Below, piece by piece: positions 50,012 through 62,438 of a stretch of DNA of 64,000 nt. The notes under the pieces are model-generated. The model was not told the DNA's origin and did no database searches. It saw nothing but the letters and a program-made list of their open reading frames with translations. The translations under genes were made by a program, and so were the position numbers. The stretch covers positions 24,977,444 through 25,041,443 of the forward strand of contig JAJKFL010000330.1 in NCBI GenBank assembly GCA_021186555.1. Direction: 5' to 3'. This stretch comes from Reticulitermes speratus (lineage: Eukaryota > Arthropoda > Insecta > Blattodea > Rhinotermitidae). Position 1 is the first letter of the stretch, and each line of letters starts with the position of its first letter.

Positions 50012-50599
50012 AGCCTATTTATTCACAAACATTTTAATGTATGGTTTGTCCTACCATGCACTTTCAGGCCTGTCATTCAAGTGAGCTCCTCTTTCTGTGT
50101 TTTGTAACTTCAGTACTGCCAGCACTTTTCACCCCCTCAAGACGTGCTACAAGTACCTCACATACCATCATTATTCAGTTAACCGTTCCAATAAAATATG
50201 GTGAATAGTACAAATTAGAAGCGACACACAGCCTCTTGTTACGTCTTCCGTTTTGGGTCCATATATTCCGTTCCGTATAAATACTCAAACACCAGCAAGT
50301 TACGTTTTTCATAGCGGTAAACGATCACGTTTTACACCCACACAGGACACGCAGCATTCTAATTCCTTATAATCATAAGGATTTAAGAGAAGAGGTGGGA
50401 AGAGAAATGATTCTAACCTGAATTGCAATTCCGGAATTTAAACTGTTCTTAGCTGATTAACTCTTCGTGAAGAAACTCCAGAAGCTCGTGATCAAACCAT
50501 GTGTAATTCCCATAACTTGACAGCTAATGGTGATGCAAGTTATTTACATCTGTGCAACATTTGCGTAATGGCAGTTGACTGGTCTGGCATACTCAGGGT
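50012..50599. other. No recognised feature
   Basis: Nothing identified. Confidence 0.4.
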
Positions 50600-50870
50600 T
50601 CACGACTTCGTCATCCTACCCGTCACAACTACTGGCCGGGCTCGAAGACCTGCTAATCGTGGTTGAATTTCCGGTAGGTACAAACGACTTTTCTCTTCTT
50701 CCAAAGAATCCAACCGGTTCTGGAACCCACCCAGTCTCATATTTAATGAGTACCGGGGATTTTCCTGAGAAAAACTTCCGAAGCGTAAAGCTGATCACTC
50801 ATTCCCACTTAGAACCTAAGTCAAGAATTAGTAGAGCTAAACCCCTACTCTTCCAGTTGCCTTCAAAGTG
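50600..50870 (+). repeat. SINE family D, copy 6 (diverged, plus strand)
   Basis: The blocks ggttgaatttccggtaggta, tccaaccggttctggaacc, cacccagtctcatatttaat and gagtaccggggattttcc follow the family D order in plus orientation, ending gtagagctaaacccctactc. The 139-codon frame across it is a by-product. Confidence 0.68.
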
Positions 50871-51143
50871 CAGGCAGATGCAATCTTACCTTAGAGGCGG
50901 AGGGGGGGTGGTGATTTATCAAGGGCGGAGGATGGTAAAAATTGTTCAAAATCATGTCTTCGCTATGTTGGGATTTTGGCTTCTGAAAAGATAACGTTTG
51001 TTAATTGTATCCTTATAATCCATACAGTTTTTTTTGCTGATATCCTTCGATGTGGTGGATACTTAAGGAAATATACAGCTAAATCAATTTAAGAAGGTGT
51101 ACAATTTTACAGAACCCGATCTGCAGGACAGCAATATATTTAT

Positions 51144-52481
51144 ACACAAAAGAATGGTGCGGTTTTAAAAGCGAATAAAAAATTTATGTCTCACATTACA
51201 CGGGCACAACATACACCGACAGCGGCGGAAACTGTCCAAGTTTCTCATGCGCTACCAGCAGTTCGCTTCTCATGCTTACTGCGTGGCAGCGGGGCCAGTT
51301 TCAAGAATGGCGTTGCAGCAGGAGAAGGCTTTCTGTGTGCTCCGTTTTGAGGTGTCCAGATCTGTGATTACAGTGCAGCGTGAGTTTCGTGCACTGTTTA
51401 AAAAAGACGCACCACACAAGAATAACATAAGCAGGTGGTACCGACAGTTTGTAGAAACAGGATGCTTGTGTAAAGGCAAGAGTCCTGGTCGACCTCGTGT
51501 GTCTGATGAAAACATTGAAAGAGTGCGTGAGGCGTTTCAGCGAAGTCCCCGCAAGTCAGTGGCTAAAGGAAGCAGGGAATTGGGCATGCCAAAAATGACA
51601 GTGTGGAAGGTGTTGCGTAAGCGGCTATGTTTTAAACCGTACAAGATGCGATTAGTGCAGGCCCTTAAACCAGCAAACAAAGTGAAAAGGCGTGACTTTT
51701 GCGAGGAGATGCAGTTGAAAATGGAGAAAGATGGGTTCGTAGAAAGACTGATCTTCTCCGATGAAGCCACATTCCACATCAGTGGCAAGGTGAACAGACA
51801 CAATGTCCGTATCTGGGGAACCGAGCAACCACATGCACAGATAGAGCACCAGCGTGACTCTCCAAAAGTCAACGTTTTCTGTGCGGTGTCCCAAGAGAAA
51901 GTGCACGGCCCATTTTTCTTCGCTGAAGCAACTGTGACTGGCGACTCATTTTTGGACATGTTGGAAAGCTGGTTGTTACCCCAACTGAATACCAATTATG
52001 ACGATTACATTCTACAACTGGACGGAGCTCTCCCCCATTTTCACAGAAAAGTACGAGTGCTTCTCAATCGTGTTCTTCCACAGCGCTGGATCGGACGTGC
52101 TGCTGCAAATGGAGACAAGAACCTTCTCCATTGGCCACCCCGTTCGCCAGATCTTACACCATTGCGATTTCTTTCTTTGGGGGTTCGTTAAAGACAGCGT
52201 TTATGTACCACCATTGCCCACGTCCATATGAAATTCGTGATCGGATAACGCATGTACTGCAGGCCATTACAGCGGACATGCTACACCGGGTCTGGGATGA
52301 GTTTGATTACCGTGTGGATGTGTGTCGTGTGACCCAGGGTGCACACATTGAAGGATTGTAATTACCAAATGAGAAACTTGGACAGTGGCCGCCGCTGGCG
52401 GTGTATGTTGTGCCCGTTTAAGGTGAGAAATAAATATTTTATTCACTTTTAAAACCGCACCATTGTTTTGTGTATGCCCTG
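51144..52481 (+). mobile_element. Tc1-like DNA transposon, copy 1 (near full length)
   Basis: Long imperfect terminal repeats: tacacaaaagaatggtgcgg from 51144, inward to the tgtccaagtttctca motif (51234-51248), mirrored at 52372-52481 ending ccctg with TA at 52482-52483. The outermost cagggca of the left end is replaced by tatattta, so that terminus is damaged. The transposase gene occupies most of the interior. About 1.34 kb. Confidence 0.93.
51307..52361 (+). pseudogene. Tc1/IS630-type transposase, two frameshifts
   Basis: Transposase for cut-and-paste movement. I place the start at MALQQEKAFCVLRF (51307), although the frame is open from 51247. Numbering from that Met: an N-terminal HTH of the DUF4817 type, a second HTH at about 84-106 (ELGMPKMTVWKVL), Asp 1 in FSDEATFH (about 152) and Asp 2 in LQLDG (about 239). 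The third Asp (CDFF) is about 47 residues later in another frame, because of an extra T at about 52162. A second, private 2-bp loss near 52227 shifts the end (EIRDRITHVLQ to HIEGL, 52361). HPP-type ALPHF replaces the usual APPHF. Not functional as it stands. Confidence 0.92.
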
Positions 52482-52483
52482 TA

Positions 52484-55400
52484 TATGCAGTAAATTAAAA
52501 GAACATATATAATAGAAACAACGGACTTGTTGAATAATTATATGTACTTCGTCGGTGTAAATGTCCATATCTCTTAGTACATTAATACAATGCAGACAAT
52601 CGTATTGCGAAAAGGTAACATTTACCAGTCGACACCTCGAAACAACCAAGAAGATTTTAACCTTCAGCATGTTTAGATTCAACATTATGAAGGAAATTCT
52701 CATATCAAAAATTTTGAAGATAATAATTTATTCGAAGTGTATTCTACTCGTGTTTACGACGTATTTTCTTTCGTTGAAAGTAATAAATTATTCATTATAT
52801 AAATGCAGTCACAGGAAACTCTGGTCTTCAGATATACACAGAATGGACATAAATAAATTTCCTGTACAAATGATTGCTACGATTAAGAAGACAAATAACA
52901 GATGTCTAAACCAATAGGGAAATGATAGCAAAGGCACGACGTCAGTGTCGCTGTAGGTGAGACAATGGCAGTTTCATTTCAAGACGAGGGCGGAAATACG
53001 CCTTCAATCTCTTCCTGCGTCTAATGTTGCTGCGTGTAGGCTACAATCAGCACCTTCCATTAGAATTTCGATATACGGCTACGGTTATATCTAAACCTGT
53101 TTACTGTAGGAAGGATAATCAATGAAGACAGGTCCTAATACTGCGGGATATAATTGAGTTTAACACTGGGGGCTACAAATTAAATGGTCTCTCCAGCTGT
53201 GACTTGCAAAGCTGCTGTACGTGCATAGTGGACAGCTGTTACTTTCCAAGTTATTTACTTTACTGTGCACAAGTAACTGGCCTTAATATTTATTTATGGT
53301 TATCTCAAATCATCTATCAGCACAACTAAAATATATTTATCTTAATTCACGTCATTAATGTGTAATTCAACTGGTTAATATGTAGCAGGCTCAATAGCGC
53401 GTCTTTCTATAAAAATTTCATTTTTTAATTAAACCATTACCTTTATTTACCGTTTGGTAACTATACTGTCTTTATCTGTAAATTAAAAAAATACATATTT
53501 ATTATTTATAGCAACGTCAAATGTTTACCACCAGCAGTTACTTCAATTATAAATATCAAGCTACGATAACTTCTAACCAGTAACTTAACTTTGCTTACGT
53601 AAGTGGCTAAGCCGATAGTGCAAATTTATTCCTGGTAATCGCTCACATCAATTACTCATGTAATGGGAAGGCTCATTACCATGTTCACAAACGCCTTCAC
53701 TAGTCTCAATGTTAAGGAGGAAAACCAAGTCTATATTCGCTCATAACCTTTTTAAAGATACATTTTAATATTGACAAAATTCTGAGTCTTGACTGCGGCC
53801 CCTTTCCTCCAGGTTTTCAGATTAAAATTATGTACTATGATTTCTATAAGATGAATATTGTAGAATGTTCAAGGGAGATATGCTTGGAATGAAAGGGTAC
53901 ATAAATGTTTTATTCAGAATAAACACATAACCAATGTTATAATTTTTATCTTGAACTTGCTGATATTACTCAAAACAAAATTTAAAGTACGACACTTAAA
54001 TCGACAGTCCCATTTCATGCTGTGTCGTAAAGACAAATCCAAACTCCTAAGGCTTAACAGCTTGACAGCTGACAAATTAGAGTCACAAGTAATTGTTATT
54101 TCAATACTGGAAGTATAATTTGAGCCGTGTTCCGTTCCAACGCCTTTCTGATGACTTTCAATAACTCCTGCAGGATATTAAAATCGATTGCCTTGTTCCT
54201 TTATAGACATTGCTTCGCCATTATCTTACTCACCCTTCACGGGCGGGAATGAGGTAACGCGGTGTTGGTATCGCTTAATTGACTACATTGTGATGTGCAC
54301 ACTTCATAAGGTAAGGCATTGTCGCTTCTTTGGTCTAAGAAATGGAATATGGCAACACGGTATCAGTAACTCCTGGCTGCTTTACGGTTAACGCGTTACT
54401 TCTTGTTTATGCTCAAAACATTTAAGTCGTAGGGCGGTGTTCTTATTGTCACCTTTACCATAGCGACAAAAGAATGAAGGTAAATCGGTCCTAAATAAAT
54501 GCAATAATATCACCAGCAGAAGATAAGTGAGGCGCATTACCTGCCAGGATCTACAAGTACTATAAAGTTTTAACTATATTCCTATTTTGCATTTCCTCAA
54601 ACAGAAGAGTTAGTCCATAACTTAAAAATTTTAGCTGAAATTGTATAAAACAGATTTTAAAATTCGTTGATAGATCAATGTAGTGTAATATTCTAAATTT
54701 CCATTTTCCAATGCAAAAAGAAATTTCGTTTTACATATTACAGCCCAATATTGACTTTCGTCCTTGTATCCTCCACCTCTACACAGAACAAAACACATGA
54801 GTTATATTTTGAGGTTCAGCCGCTGACATGCCATTGCTTCGGCGTTACTTTGCTACACAAATATCAGGTTTTTGTTTTCCTTGCCATATGTCAGAATATC
54901 AGGATATTGAAAAATGGCTTAGGCATTAGATCTGTCCAATAAATATTCATATATTGTAATTCAATATTGAGATATTCCAACTAACCAACTGCTTCATCGT
55001 TTGGATTTCTTTCCACAGAAGTTACCACACACTTTCAAAAACATGGAAACCAATATAAGAATAAGCTCCTTTGCTTATATTGACTTCTCTTAAGGTCAAG
55101 GAATACTTTTCAAAACAAAAGACAGTATAATTTCTGTACCAAGTATTGTATTATCACTATTTAACCTCTATGAGAACCTAACAGTCAATAACGCGATGAA
55201 GAATTTCAGCTCCTTTTATGGGGCCCAAAAGTTCATTATCGTTTTCACAATTCCCTTCCACTGGTTATCAGTCTGAGCCAGAATAAACTACCCTAACTCC
55301 ACCTCCTAAAGACCAATTTTAATATTAGGTCTGTAATATAAGCTACGCATACATCTTCCAAGTAATGTCTCATCCTAATGCTTTCCGAGAGAACGTTAGT

Positions 55401-55489
55401 ATTCTATACATTACAATTTCTTCCATTCATTCTACGTGCCCAGACAAAATAATTCTACCTTATCTTATGACAACAATAAAACTAATCAG
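52484..55489. other. Unannotated AT-rich DNA
   Basis: No gene or repeat recognised over 3 kb. The 118-codon frame at 52561-52917 is Lys/Ile-rich and looks like chance. Confidence 0.45.
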
Positions 55490-55690
55490 GTGAATTATAC
55501 AATGAGGCCCCTCATTATAAAATTTCCATCAGCGTCTTGTTGTTCTTCCTCTTTTGCATTCTGCACCCTGTTGTCAAATATTCTCAATCTCTGTTCTTTA
55601 TTCAAGCCGAGAGGCCATACAGCAGGCAAACATTCTGTTGCATTACGTCTCAAATATAACATTTTTACTTTCGTTTAATTTTCGACAAAG
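55490..55690 (-). pseudogene. Non-LTR reverse transcriptase remnant (minus strand)
   Basis: Minus-strand translation: NATECLPAVWPLGLNKEQRL, then RIFDNRV. This parallels the LPVVLYGCETWTL...EE-RLRVFENKVLRKIFG region that precedes the WAGH tail in insect non-LTR elements. Short and frame-damaged. Confidence 0.5.
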
Positions 55691-57254
55691 CTTTACTAGG
55701 ACGTCTTCACGATGTTCGCTTTAATACGGCTTGATTCAATTTTTACATTAATATCCATGTTTATTTGTTGAGAGAAGCAGTAAAGAAGAATGCGTCCGTC
55801 AATATCCGGTTTCTTGCAGTATATGTACTTCACTTCTAGATTTACGAAGGTATCATTCAATAACGAATCCCTCAACCTACCAGCAATTTCCTTTAAAGCT
55901 CACCATGATCATGTCACATTATACGTAGTTCCTCTTCTGACCCTAGCCTCACAATCTTCTCGAACCCCTAGTCAGTTGAAGACAAAGGCACTACGTTCCT
56001 TTAAAACGTCGGAAACTGAGTACACGTGACGCGGCGACATGCCACAAGAACGGAATCATGAAGCACACCGCCCTGTAGACTTCAAGACCGGCATGTATGC
56101 CAATAATGACACACACCACTCCACGTGTTGCAGTCTTTATACCTTCATTATAAAGTTTCAAACGTGGTAATTAACTCCCTTCTCTTATTTTGTAAATTAC
56201 TAATCACTTCCCTTTCCCCTGTTATTCTATTTATTAAAATTCTTAATAACTTTCAAGTAAGTCCAGCCCATTAAATTATTTTTTCCTTCGTTCTAAAATT
56301 CAGTACATGCATCCATCATGTTAATTAATGCAATAAGGATAACAAATAATGCGCGAACAATAGCACGGTGTCGAAGTTACAGTTGCAAAGATTTTGAGCT
56401 GTCATCCCTCTATTTCACCCCTCGGAAAATTCTGAAAATTTCGAGAACAATCCAAAATATCACCTCAGAAATTCAATTTTCTTTTAGTGCCCTCGGCATT
56501 CGACAACTTCTGCGGAACATGTCGAAATGCGTACAGTCTGTGTGGTTTATAACAACATTCAGACCTTTAAAAATTTGAATACGGCAACAGATATTTAATC
56601 ACCAAATTTATTAACAACTGTAACAAACATGGATTTTATTACTTATTTTGTACATCAAATGGCACAATATGGAGGTCTGTTAAACAATAGGACAGAATTA
56701 TGTCACGACATATGCATAGTATTTATTACGCGAAAAATATTACTCGCAACAAATACCTTAAGATGAAATTTCAAGACAAATCACTAGTTTTATTGTACTG
56801 TATGCGGTTTATTAGTAGATAAATGGCAGAAATTGTTAATTTTCAAAACTTCCAGGAGTTTTCAGAATTGTAACAGGATATTCGGAATTTATTGGAAAAG
56901 GTTATTCTCTCTAATACGAGGCAAATTCGTGTCTGAGCTAAGCCACAAAGTAGCTGTGTCAGGAAATTGGTATCTTACACTGTCTATAGAACAGTCAGAC
57001 TGACTTATCGGCGAGGGACTCGCTCGGTGACGACTTCATATCCGGTCAGCATTCTGTTCCGAGTTCATAAACATCTGCTATGGCAACTAAATGTAGGAGG
57101 AATGAACTGGCAGATAATATAGCGCCCTGGGAGGATGTGTTCAAAATTTAAGTCTAAAAGCCTACATGGAAGACACAGTCATATATGTGAAGGTAAAACG
57201 AAGTAACTGCAAAGAAATTGGTTTTGTGTGTGTGTGCAGACGGCAGTTTAAATC
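55691..57254. other. Unannotated DNA
   Basis: Nothing firmly identified. Confidence 0.4.
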
Positions 57255-57400
57255 CGTCTGTCTCAAGGGAGGGCCAGGAGACTTTGGCGGCTGTTTATGA
57301 GCACGGATATGAAGCTTCGGGTTCCAGGAAATGCGAGAAATTATAAGTGTTCAGTTTCTCACGGCAGGTATTGTTCAAACGCTAAACTTCTGGTTTATTG
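57255..57400 (+). pseudogene. Non-LTR pol tail remnant (family a), copy 4
   Basis: From 57309 the translation MKLRVPGNARNYKCSVSHGR parallels the MNLRVPKNAGNFLTS...SFSRR end of the family. Confidence 0.6.
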
Positions 57401-57908
57401 CACAGTGTTGTATAATAAGTGTGTTCCACTAATCGGCAGAATTTTCTGCCTATAAATTTATGTTGACAGGACTGGTTGCAGATAGATTCTGAAGTGATTA
57501 AGAGGGGGGAACGTGTTTGTTACACGGTGAGATTTCAAGAATTGTGACAAATCAGAGCTACTGAAGGGGAAGAGGAGACAGACCGTGCAGCATACCTAAA
57601 ATACTTGCAACCTAACCATATAATCGTCAGAGTCCTCCTCTAATCACTTCGGTATCTGCAAAACCTAATCAGTCAGCCTGAAAAGGACGGTTTAAAGTCT
57701 TTAGGAAACTTGGTAACAAAGTTCTTATCCAACACAGTGTAATAACTGTGAATTAATTATGTAAACATATTTTAATCCGACGCACATTTAAAGTAAGCAA
57801 AACAAAATATTATTGAAATTATTTAAGGTAATGTGACTTAAATAACACAGTATGAAAGAAGAAATGAGACAGTGGAGATGAAATTTTCAAGTCAGTTACA
57901 GGGTGTAA
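57401..57908. other. No recognised feature
   Basis: Nothing identified. Confidence 0.4.
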
Positions 57909-57923
57909 AATACATGAGAGTAA

Positions 57924-58211
57924 GGTAAAGGTAAGGCAATCCCATTACAGGCCTGGACAGACCCTTAGGGTTCCAAGAGGTTGAGGCTCCCAGATTTCTA
58001 GACAATCGGCACATGAAGGTGGTAAGGTTGTCAGCCCTACGCACCGGCCGCCTTTACCCCCCAGGAAATATTCCTGGTACTCATTTCTGTTACAGGCTGA
58101 GTCGACCCAGGGCCATAGTGCGACCGAAACGATTATGTCAAGGAAAAATTCCAATGACACCATAGGGAATCGAACCTGCGACGTTCCGGTTTGTAGCGTA
58201 GTGCCTCAACC
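57924..58211 (-). repeat. SINE family B, minus strand, with TSDs
   Basis: Contains every family B block in reverse (ccattacaggcctggacag at the left, gggaatcgaacctgcgac B box near 58165-58182). It stops inside the A box, so it is slightly 5'-truncated. 15-bp duplications with one mismatch flank it: aatacatgagagtaa (57909-57923) and aatacatgacagtaa (58212-58226). Confidence 0.92.
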
Positions 58212-58369
58212 AATACATGACAGTAAAATAAGTAAATAAATAATAAAATGAACTAGAGACATGCGATTTAAATAAAATTGTTGTGGATTATAAAAGCAAG
58301 TGAGACAACATTTATTCAGAATCAAGTATAAAAGCATTACTAATTTAGTGTAATAATACAGTCCGACCG

Positions 58370-58490
58370 GCATAAGTAACGTAGGTTCACCGAGTAAAAG
58401 GTGGAGAGACCAACACGCATAAAGACGGGACAAGACTAGAATGGATTATAGAGTGGTCTGCTGATGATGACGATTATGATATTTTAAGAC
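58370..58490 (+). pseudogene. Non-LTR pol tail (family b), copy 2
   Basis: gaccggcataagtaacgtag, ggtggagagaccaacacg, cataaagacgggacaag and tggattatagagtgg align with 4105-4200. It ends in a tgatgatgacgattatgat tail typical of a 3' terminus. Confidence 0.65.
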
Positions 58491-59854
58491 TTTAAATCAC
58501 AGTGGTTAGCCTATCATCTAGTTTAACGCTAAGGAATGCTGCAATGCGCCCACACAATTCTCTGGGTATACAGCTATTATGCGTCCTTACGGCACAAAGT
58601 GGGAAGAGGACAGATCCATGTCCGGGTGCTGCGGTTTGTCCTGTCAATACCATTCCCCCATTGCATGTTACTCGTATTCATTCATGTAATATGCAACACG
58701 TATAATCTTAGAGTAACTGAGAGCGTAGCTAGATGAATCATTATAAGATAACCAGTTGGTGTTTTTAGTGGAGATACAACGTGCAGGCTCTCAGACAGAA
58801 TTCATCCCGGAAATAACACTTACAAGCATTTGAGACTTCAAAGGCTTAATAAGCTTGATAAGTGACGTCTTAAGGTCTACACTTGCAACGAATTGTTTTA
58901 ATATCACCACATACATAAACGCGTGTTTTAACTGTGTGATGTTCTACACAAAATTCAGTCTTGTCAAGTGTGTATGTGGCAAAGCCAAGCCTGCCTCACG
59001 CAGCTAATATTCACATATTGAAATGTTTACAAAAGGCGACGTTACGTGCGTGAAGGACTCAAATCATAAAGAGGAATGAACTGACAAATACACTTAACTA
59101 CTGTCACTCCTATAGACAAAATATGCTGAATATTTTGTGTCCCTAATCGAACTGTGTGTATATAATATGCATGCGTGTATCTATTTATTCCGCATTTTTG
59201 TCAGCAGCCTGTAAACGGAAAGTTGGTGATAAATTTTAAAACATGACTTTCGAGGTCACTTAAAACAAAATTACGAGTACATTTTAGTCAGTCTTTAAAA
59301 TTTAATGGGAAGTCTTTTAAAGATAAACGTAAGTGTTATATCGAGGATGTCTGACGATCGCCGTCACCTGTCAGACACTTGACAATAAATACGTTCTCCC
59401 TCAGTAAATAACGTACAAATATATTCACATTCAGAGTGCCTTGTGTCAAGAAGGTTACACAAATGTTGGCACTAAATCTTTGGATTACTGTCACACTGGT
59501 AGTGTCATTAAGAGACGCCAGCTGATTCCTGATTAAGGTGGCAGGTATTTGAAAAAGACTTGCGAGTTTTATTAATAATTTGGTAACAAACGTTTGGTTT
59601 CCAAAATTATATGCAATCAAAAAATAAAACAGACCAGTCAATGTCTATTCATTATAAAACCCGTAAAACAATGAAAACATACATTATTACTTCGGAGAGT
59701 CATTTTTATATAACGGCAATACTGAAAGTTAATTATTTGCCTATGCAAAATGTAATAAAAATAAGAATACTTACAACCTAGTATTTAAAAGTTCACATTT
59801 TAAAGAGTATGTTGCACTACATAACGAGGAGCTTTAAGCTCTGTATTCCTCATC
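58491..59854. other. No recognised feature
   Basis: Frames at 58502-58736 and 59336-59641 have no motif I know. Confidence 0.4.
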
Positions 59855-60190
59855 AAATAATGTTCGGTTGATAAAATTAAGAAGAATGAGATAGCCGGGG
59901 CATGTGGCACGTAGGGTGACAGAAGAGGTGCATAAGGGGATTTGGTGGGGAGCCCTGATGGAAAGAGACCACTCGGAATACCTAGGCGTAGATGGAAGAA
60001 TACTATTGCAATGGACCTTCAAGAAATGGAATGGGGGAGTCACGGACTGGATTTCTATGGCTTATGAGGGCGACAGGTGCAGGACGCTTGTGCATGCGGT
60101 AATGAACTTTGGGGTTCCAAAAATGCGGAGAACTTTTTGACTAGCTGAGGACCTGTTAGCTTCGGAAGGAGGACTCCGTTCCGTGAACTT
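59855..60190 (+). pseudogene. Non-LTR pol tail (family a), best-preserved copy
   Basis: Across frames: an IAGACGT-GDRRGA relic of the WAGH-ARMG block, [28 protein letters not shown], then [20 protein letters not shown], and a 3' end gaactttttgactagctgag. Frames change at least twice and stops are present. Used as the reference for the other family a copies. Confidence 0.82.
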
Positions 60191-60602
60191 AGGTTAGGGT
60201 TGAATGTTATACGGTATGCATTACTTATGCGCAGGAGCCACAATATTATGAATATCACGCACATTAGTTACATTATACTGATTGAAGGATACAGAATGAC
60301 ACTGTGCATTAGCATATAACTGCGAAAGTACAGTGCTGTGCACGACACACATCCTATTCTTCAAAACTACTCGCTGTATACGTAAACAACAAAACCCATT
60401 CATATCCCAGCAGTTTCTGTGATGTCCGAGCACAATTTGCATCATGCACATGACTGTAATTTAAAAAGCCGTACAGAATGCCTATACCGACTGAGATATC
60501 CTGTCTGCTTCATGTAACAAGCCTATTTACGATCATTGGTTAAGTCACGCCCTACACGGTTTAGCATCAGAAAATCTATATTCTGCCCACAAGAGTGAAA
60601 TT
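60191..60602. other. No clear feature
   Basis: A tiny family D head-like scrap (ctataccgactgagatatcc, 60482-60501) is possible. Confidence 0.35.
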
Positions 60603-60745
60603 ACGTGTTTTATGTGGATCTCAGAACAAACGTCGACTATTTCCCCACACAGAATTAACAGATTATAACCGAGATGGAGCGTGTTTACTGCGCGGTACGA
60701 CCTGTACCTTTAAATATGATTCAGGGTAATGTTCATCTTTAAAGT
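60603..60745 (+). repeat. Interspersed repeat family F, copy 3
   Basis: gttttatgtggatctcagaa, cgactatttccccacacag, gagatggagcgtgtttactg and ctttaaatatgattcagg match the copies at 24695 and 36592 in order. Confidence 0.7.
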
Positions 60746-60759
60746 GTTAACAACTTAAA

Positions 60760-60911
60760 GTAACGTTGCTTAAAATTTTTTGGGTTGTTACCCGGCGTCA
60801 ATTTTTGGTGCATGGCCAACGACCCTAAAGCTGGGACGTTGGGAAGAGACGTTGGTCATACACCAAAAATTGACGCCGGGCAGCAACCCAAAAACTTTTA
60901 AGCAACATTAC
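60760..60911. mobile_element. 152-bp MITE with about 62-bp inverted arms
   Basis: The left arm (gtaacgttgcttaaa, ttttttgggttgttac, ccggcgtcaatttttgg, tgcatggccaacg) is mirrored by the right arm to 60911 with about seven mismatches around a loop of roughly 25 bases. Confidence 0.87.
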
Positions 60912-61330
60912 GAAAAAGGAGGAAGCCTTCAATTACATCACGTACAGTAACGTTCAAACACATTCCACAGCGACCACGCTTTTCCCACGCACACGTAATA
61001 TTACATAACAGAAAACATCTGTGACAAGTACTTTGTACGGTAGGGCCGTTATGCAAAAGGAAATACTTCTGCGAATTCTGCATTATAACATTACATTTGC
61101 AGTCCAGCCTCAGTGAAATCTGATTGGATTCTGAGCAGCATACTGTTAGACCAGCAGGCCATTCCAGAGTAACAAAGCCAAGCCAACAGGAACAGCAGAT
61201 TTTCATTCCGCGAGGCAAAACATAAAGATGTCCTTTTATGTAACAACTAGCGAAATGTGCGAGATTTCACGGCCCGTTTTAAAATCCTGTATCAATTCCC
61301 ACCAGTCTGAAAACGGATGAGCAGAGAGCC
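60912..61330. other. No recognised feature
   Basis: Nothing identified. Confidence 0.4.
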
Positions 61331-61331
61331 T

Positions 61332-61365
61332 CCCCCCCCCCCCCCCCACCACACACACACACACA
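61332..61365. repeat. C16 tract followed by (CA)n
   Basis: Sixteen consecutive C (61332-61347), then about eight CA units. Confidence 0.9.
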
Positions 61366-62045
61366 GAAAACTCGCCGCTAGGTCATATCAATACCATCGT
61401 ACCGTATTACCTTTCTCGTAGCTTGAACATCAAAGGTCCATAAAACACGCAGTGCTAATATTAAAGGAAAATAGAATATGGCTTGAAAAGTCTATATACG
61501 ACGTATAAACAATTCTGACTTTTAAAATCCCATGACTATGCAGAATATGAAATTCATATTCACGTAGGGTTGGTCAACAAAAGATAATGATTTCAGATAG
61601 AAATACACAACATTTGAAAGCACCAAACTCTTTGCATTAGAAATGGAATACAAAATTGTTGACAGAATTGAAAGAGAAGATGAGTCAACAGCAAGAAGTG
61701 AACGGACATCTGTAGCGAAAAACAAGACACAGATTCAAAAAGGACTGTAGCATGAGCAATATGCGTTTTGTTTTCGAACATTCGTAGCCGGAGCACTGCT
61801 GGGCAACATGGTAGCTTTTCTGGGAATAATAAAATTCACTGCCGGGGTCGATCTATTCGTACGAGAGGAAATCTACGGCAGCGTTGATACCGATTGCTAA
61901 AAAATATTCGGCTGTTTGGCACCAGCGATTCATAAATAAAGTAATGGGACAATTGCTGGGGATTAATAAGAAAAAAATGCTTTTGATTCTGTGGTTGCTG
62001 CTATTATGAGTGTCTGCCTTCGTCTTTTTTTCCCTATGATTAGTG
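61366..62045. other. No recognised feature
   Basis: Nothing identified. Confidence 0.4.
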
Positions 62046-62071
62046 TAATTGAACAATTAATTGTTCAATTA
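62046..62071. repeat. 26-bp perfect palindrome
   Basis: taattgaacaatt followed immediately by its own reverse complement. Confidence 0.85.
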
Positions 62072-62284
62072 AACAAAAAAATGACGGTGAATGCAACGTA
62101 AAATTCAGTGTTGCTCAACAATTAAAATTAGACTATGATTAGTGTAATAATTTGTGTCATTTTTATGTTTTTTTGTTTTTTTTTTTGCTGGCTTTATAAT
62201 TGACACTTGTGCTGTTAAGTCTGCACATTAATAAATACCTATTGAATTTAGCTGAATTTAATGAATTTGAAAGAATATATATCA

Positions 62285-62311
62285 TAATTATTATTATTAT
62301 TATTATTATTA
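62285..62311. repeat. (ATT)n microsatellite
   Basis: About nine ATT units. Confidence 0.9.
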
Positions 62312-62411
62312 GCTAATATCCGTCATACCATTGCAGTGTGGTTACATTTATAAGGCCGGAATATTTTCAGTCACATTGCCCCTTCGGCACAAAGGTACAA
62401 CTTAAGTCCAG

Positions 62412-62438
62412 CCCCCCCCCCCCCCCCAAAAAAAAAAA
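62412..62438. repeat. C16-A11 homopolymer pair
   Basis: Sixteen C followed by eleven A. Confidence 0.9.

Noticed and set aside
50575..50994. 139-codon plus-strand frame
   Set aside because: It crosses a diverged family D SINE; the text matches other SINE copies rather than a protein.
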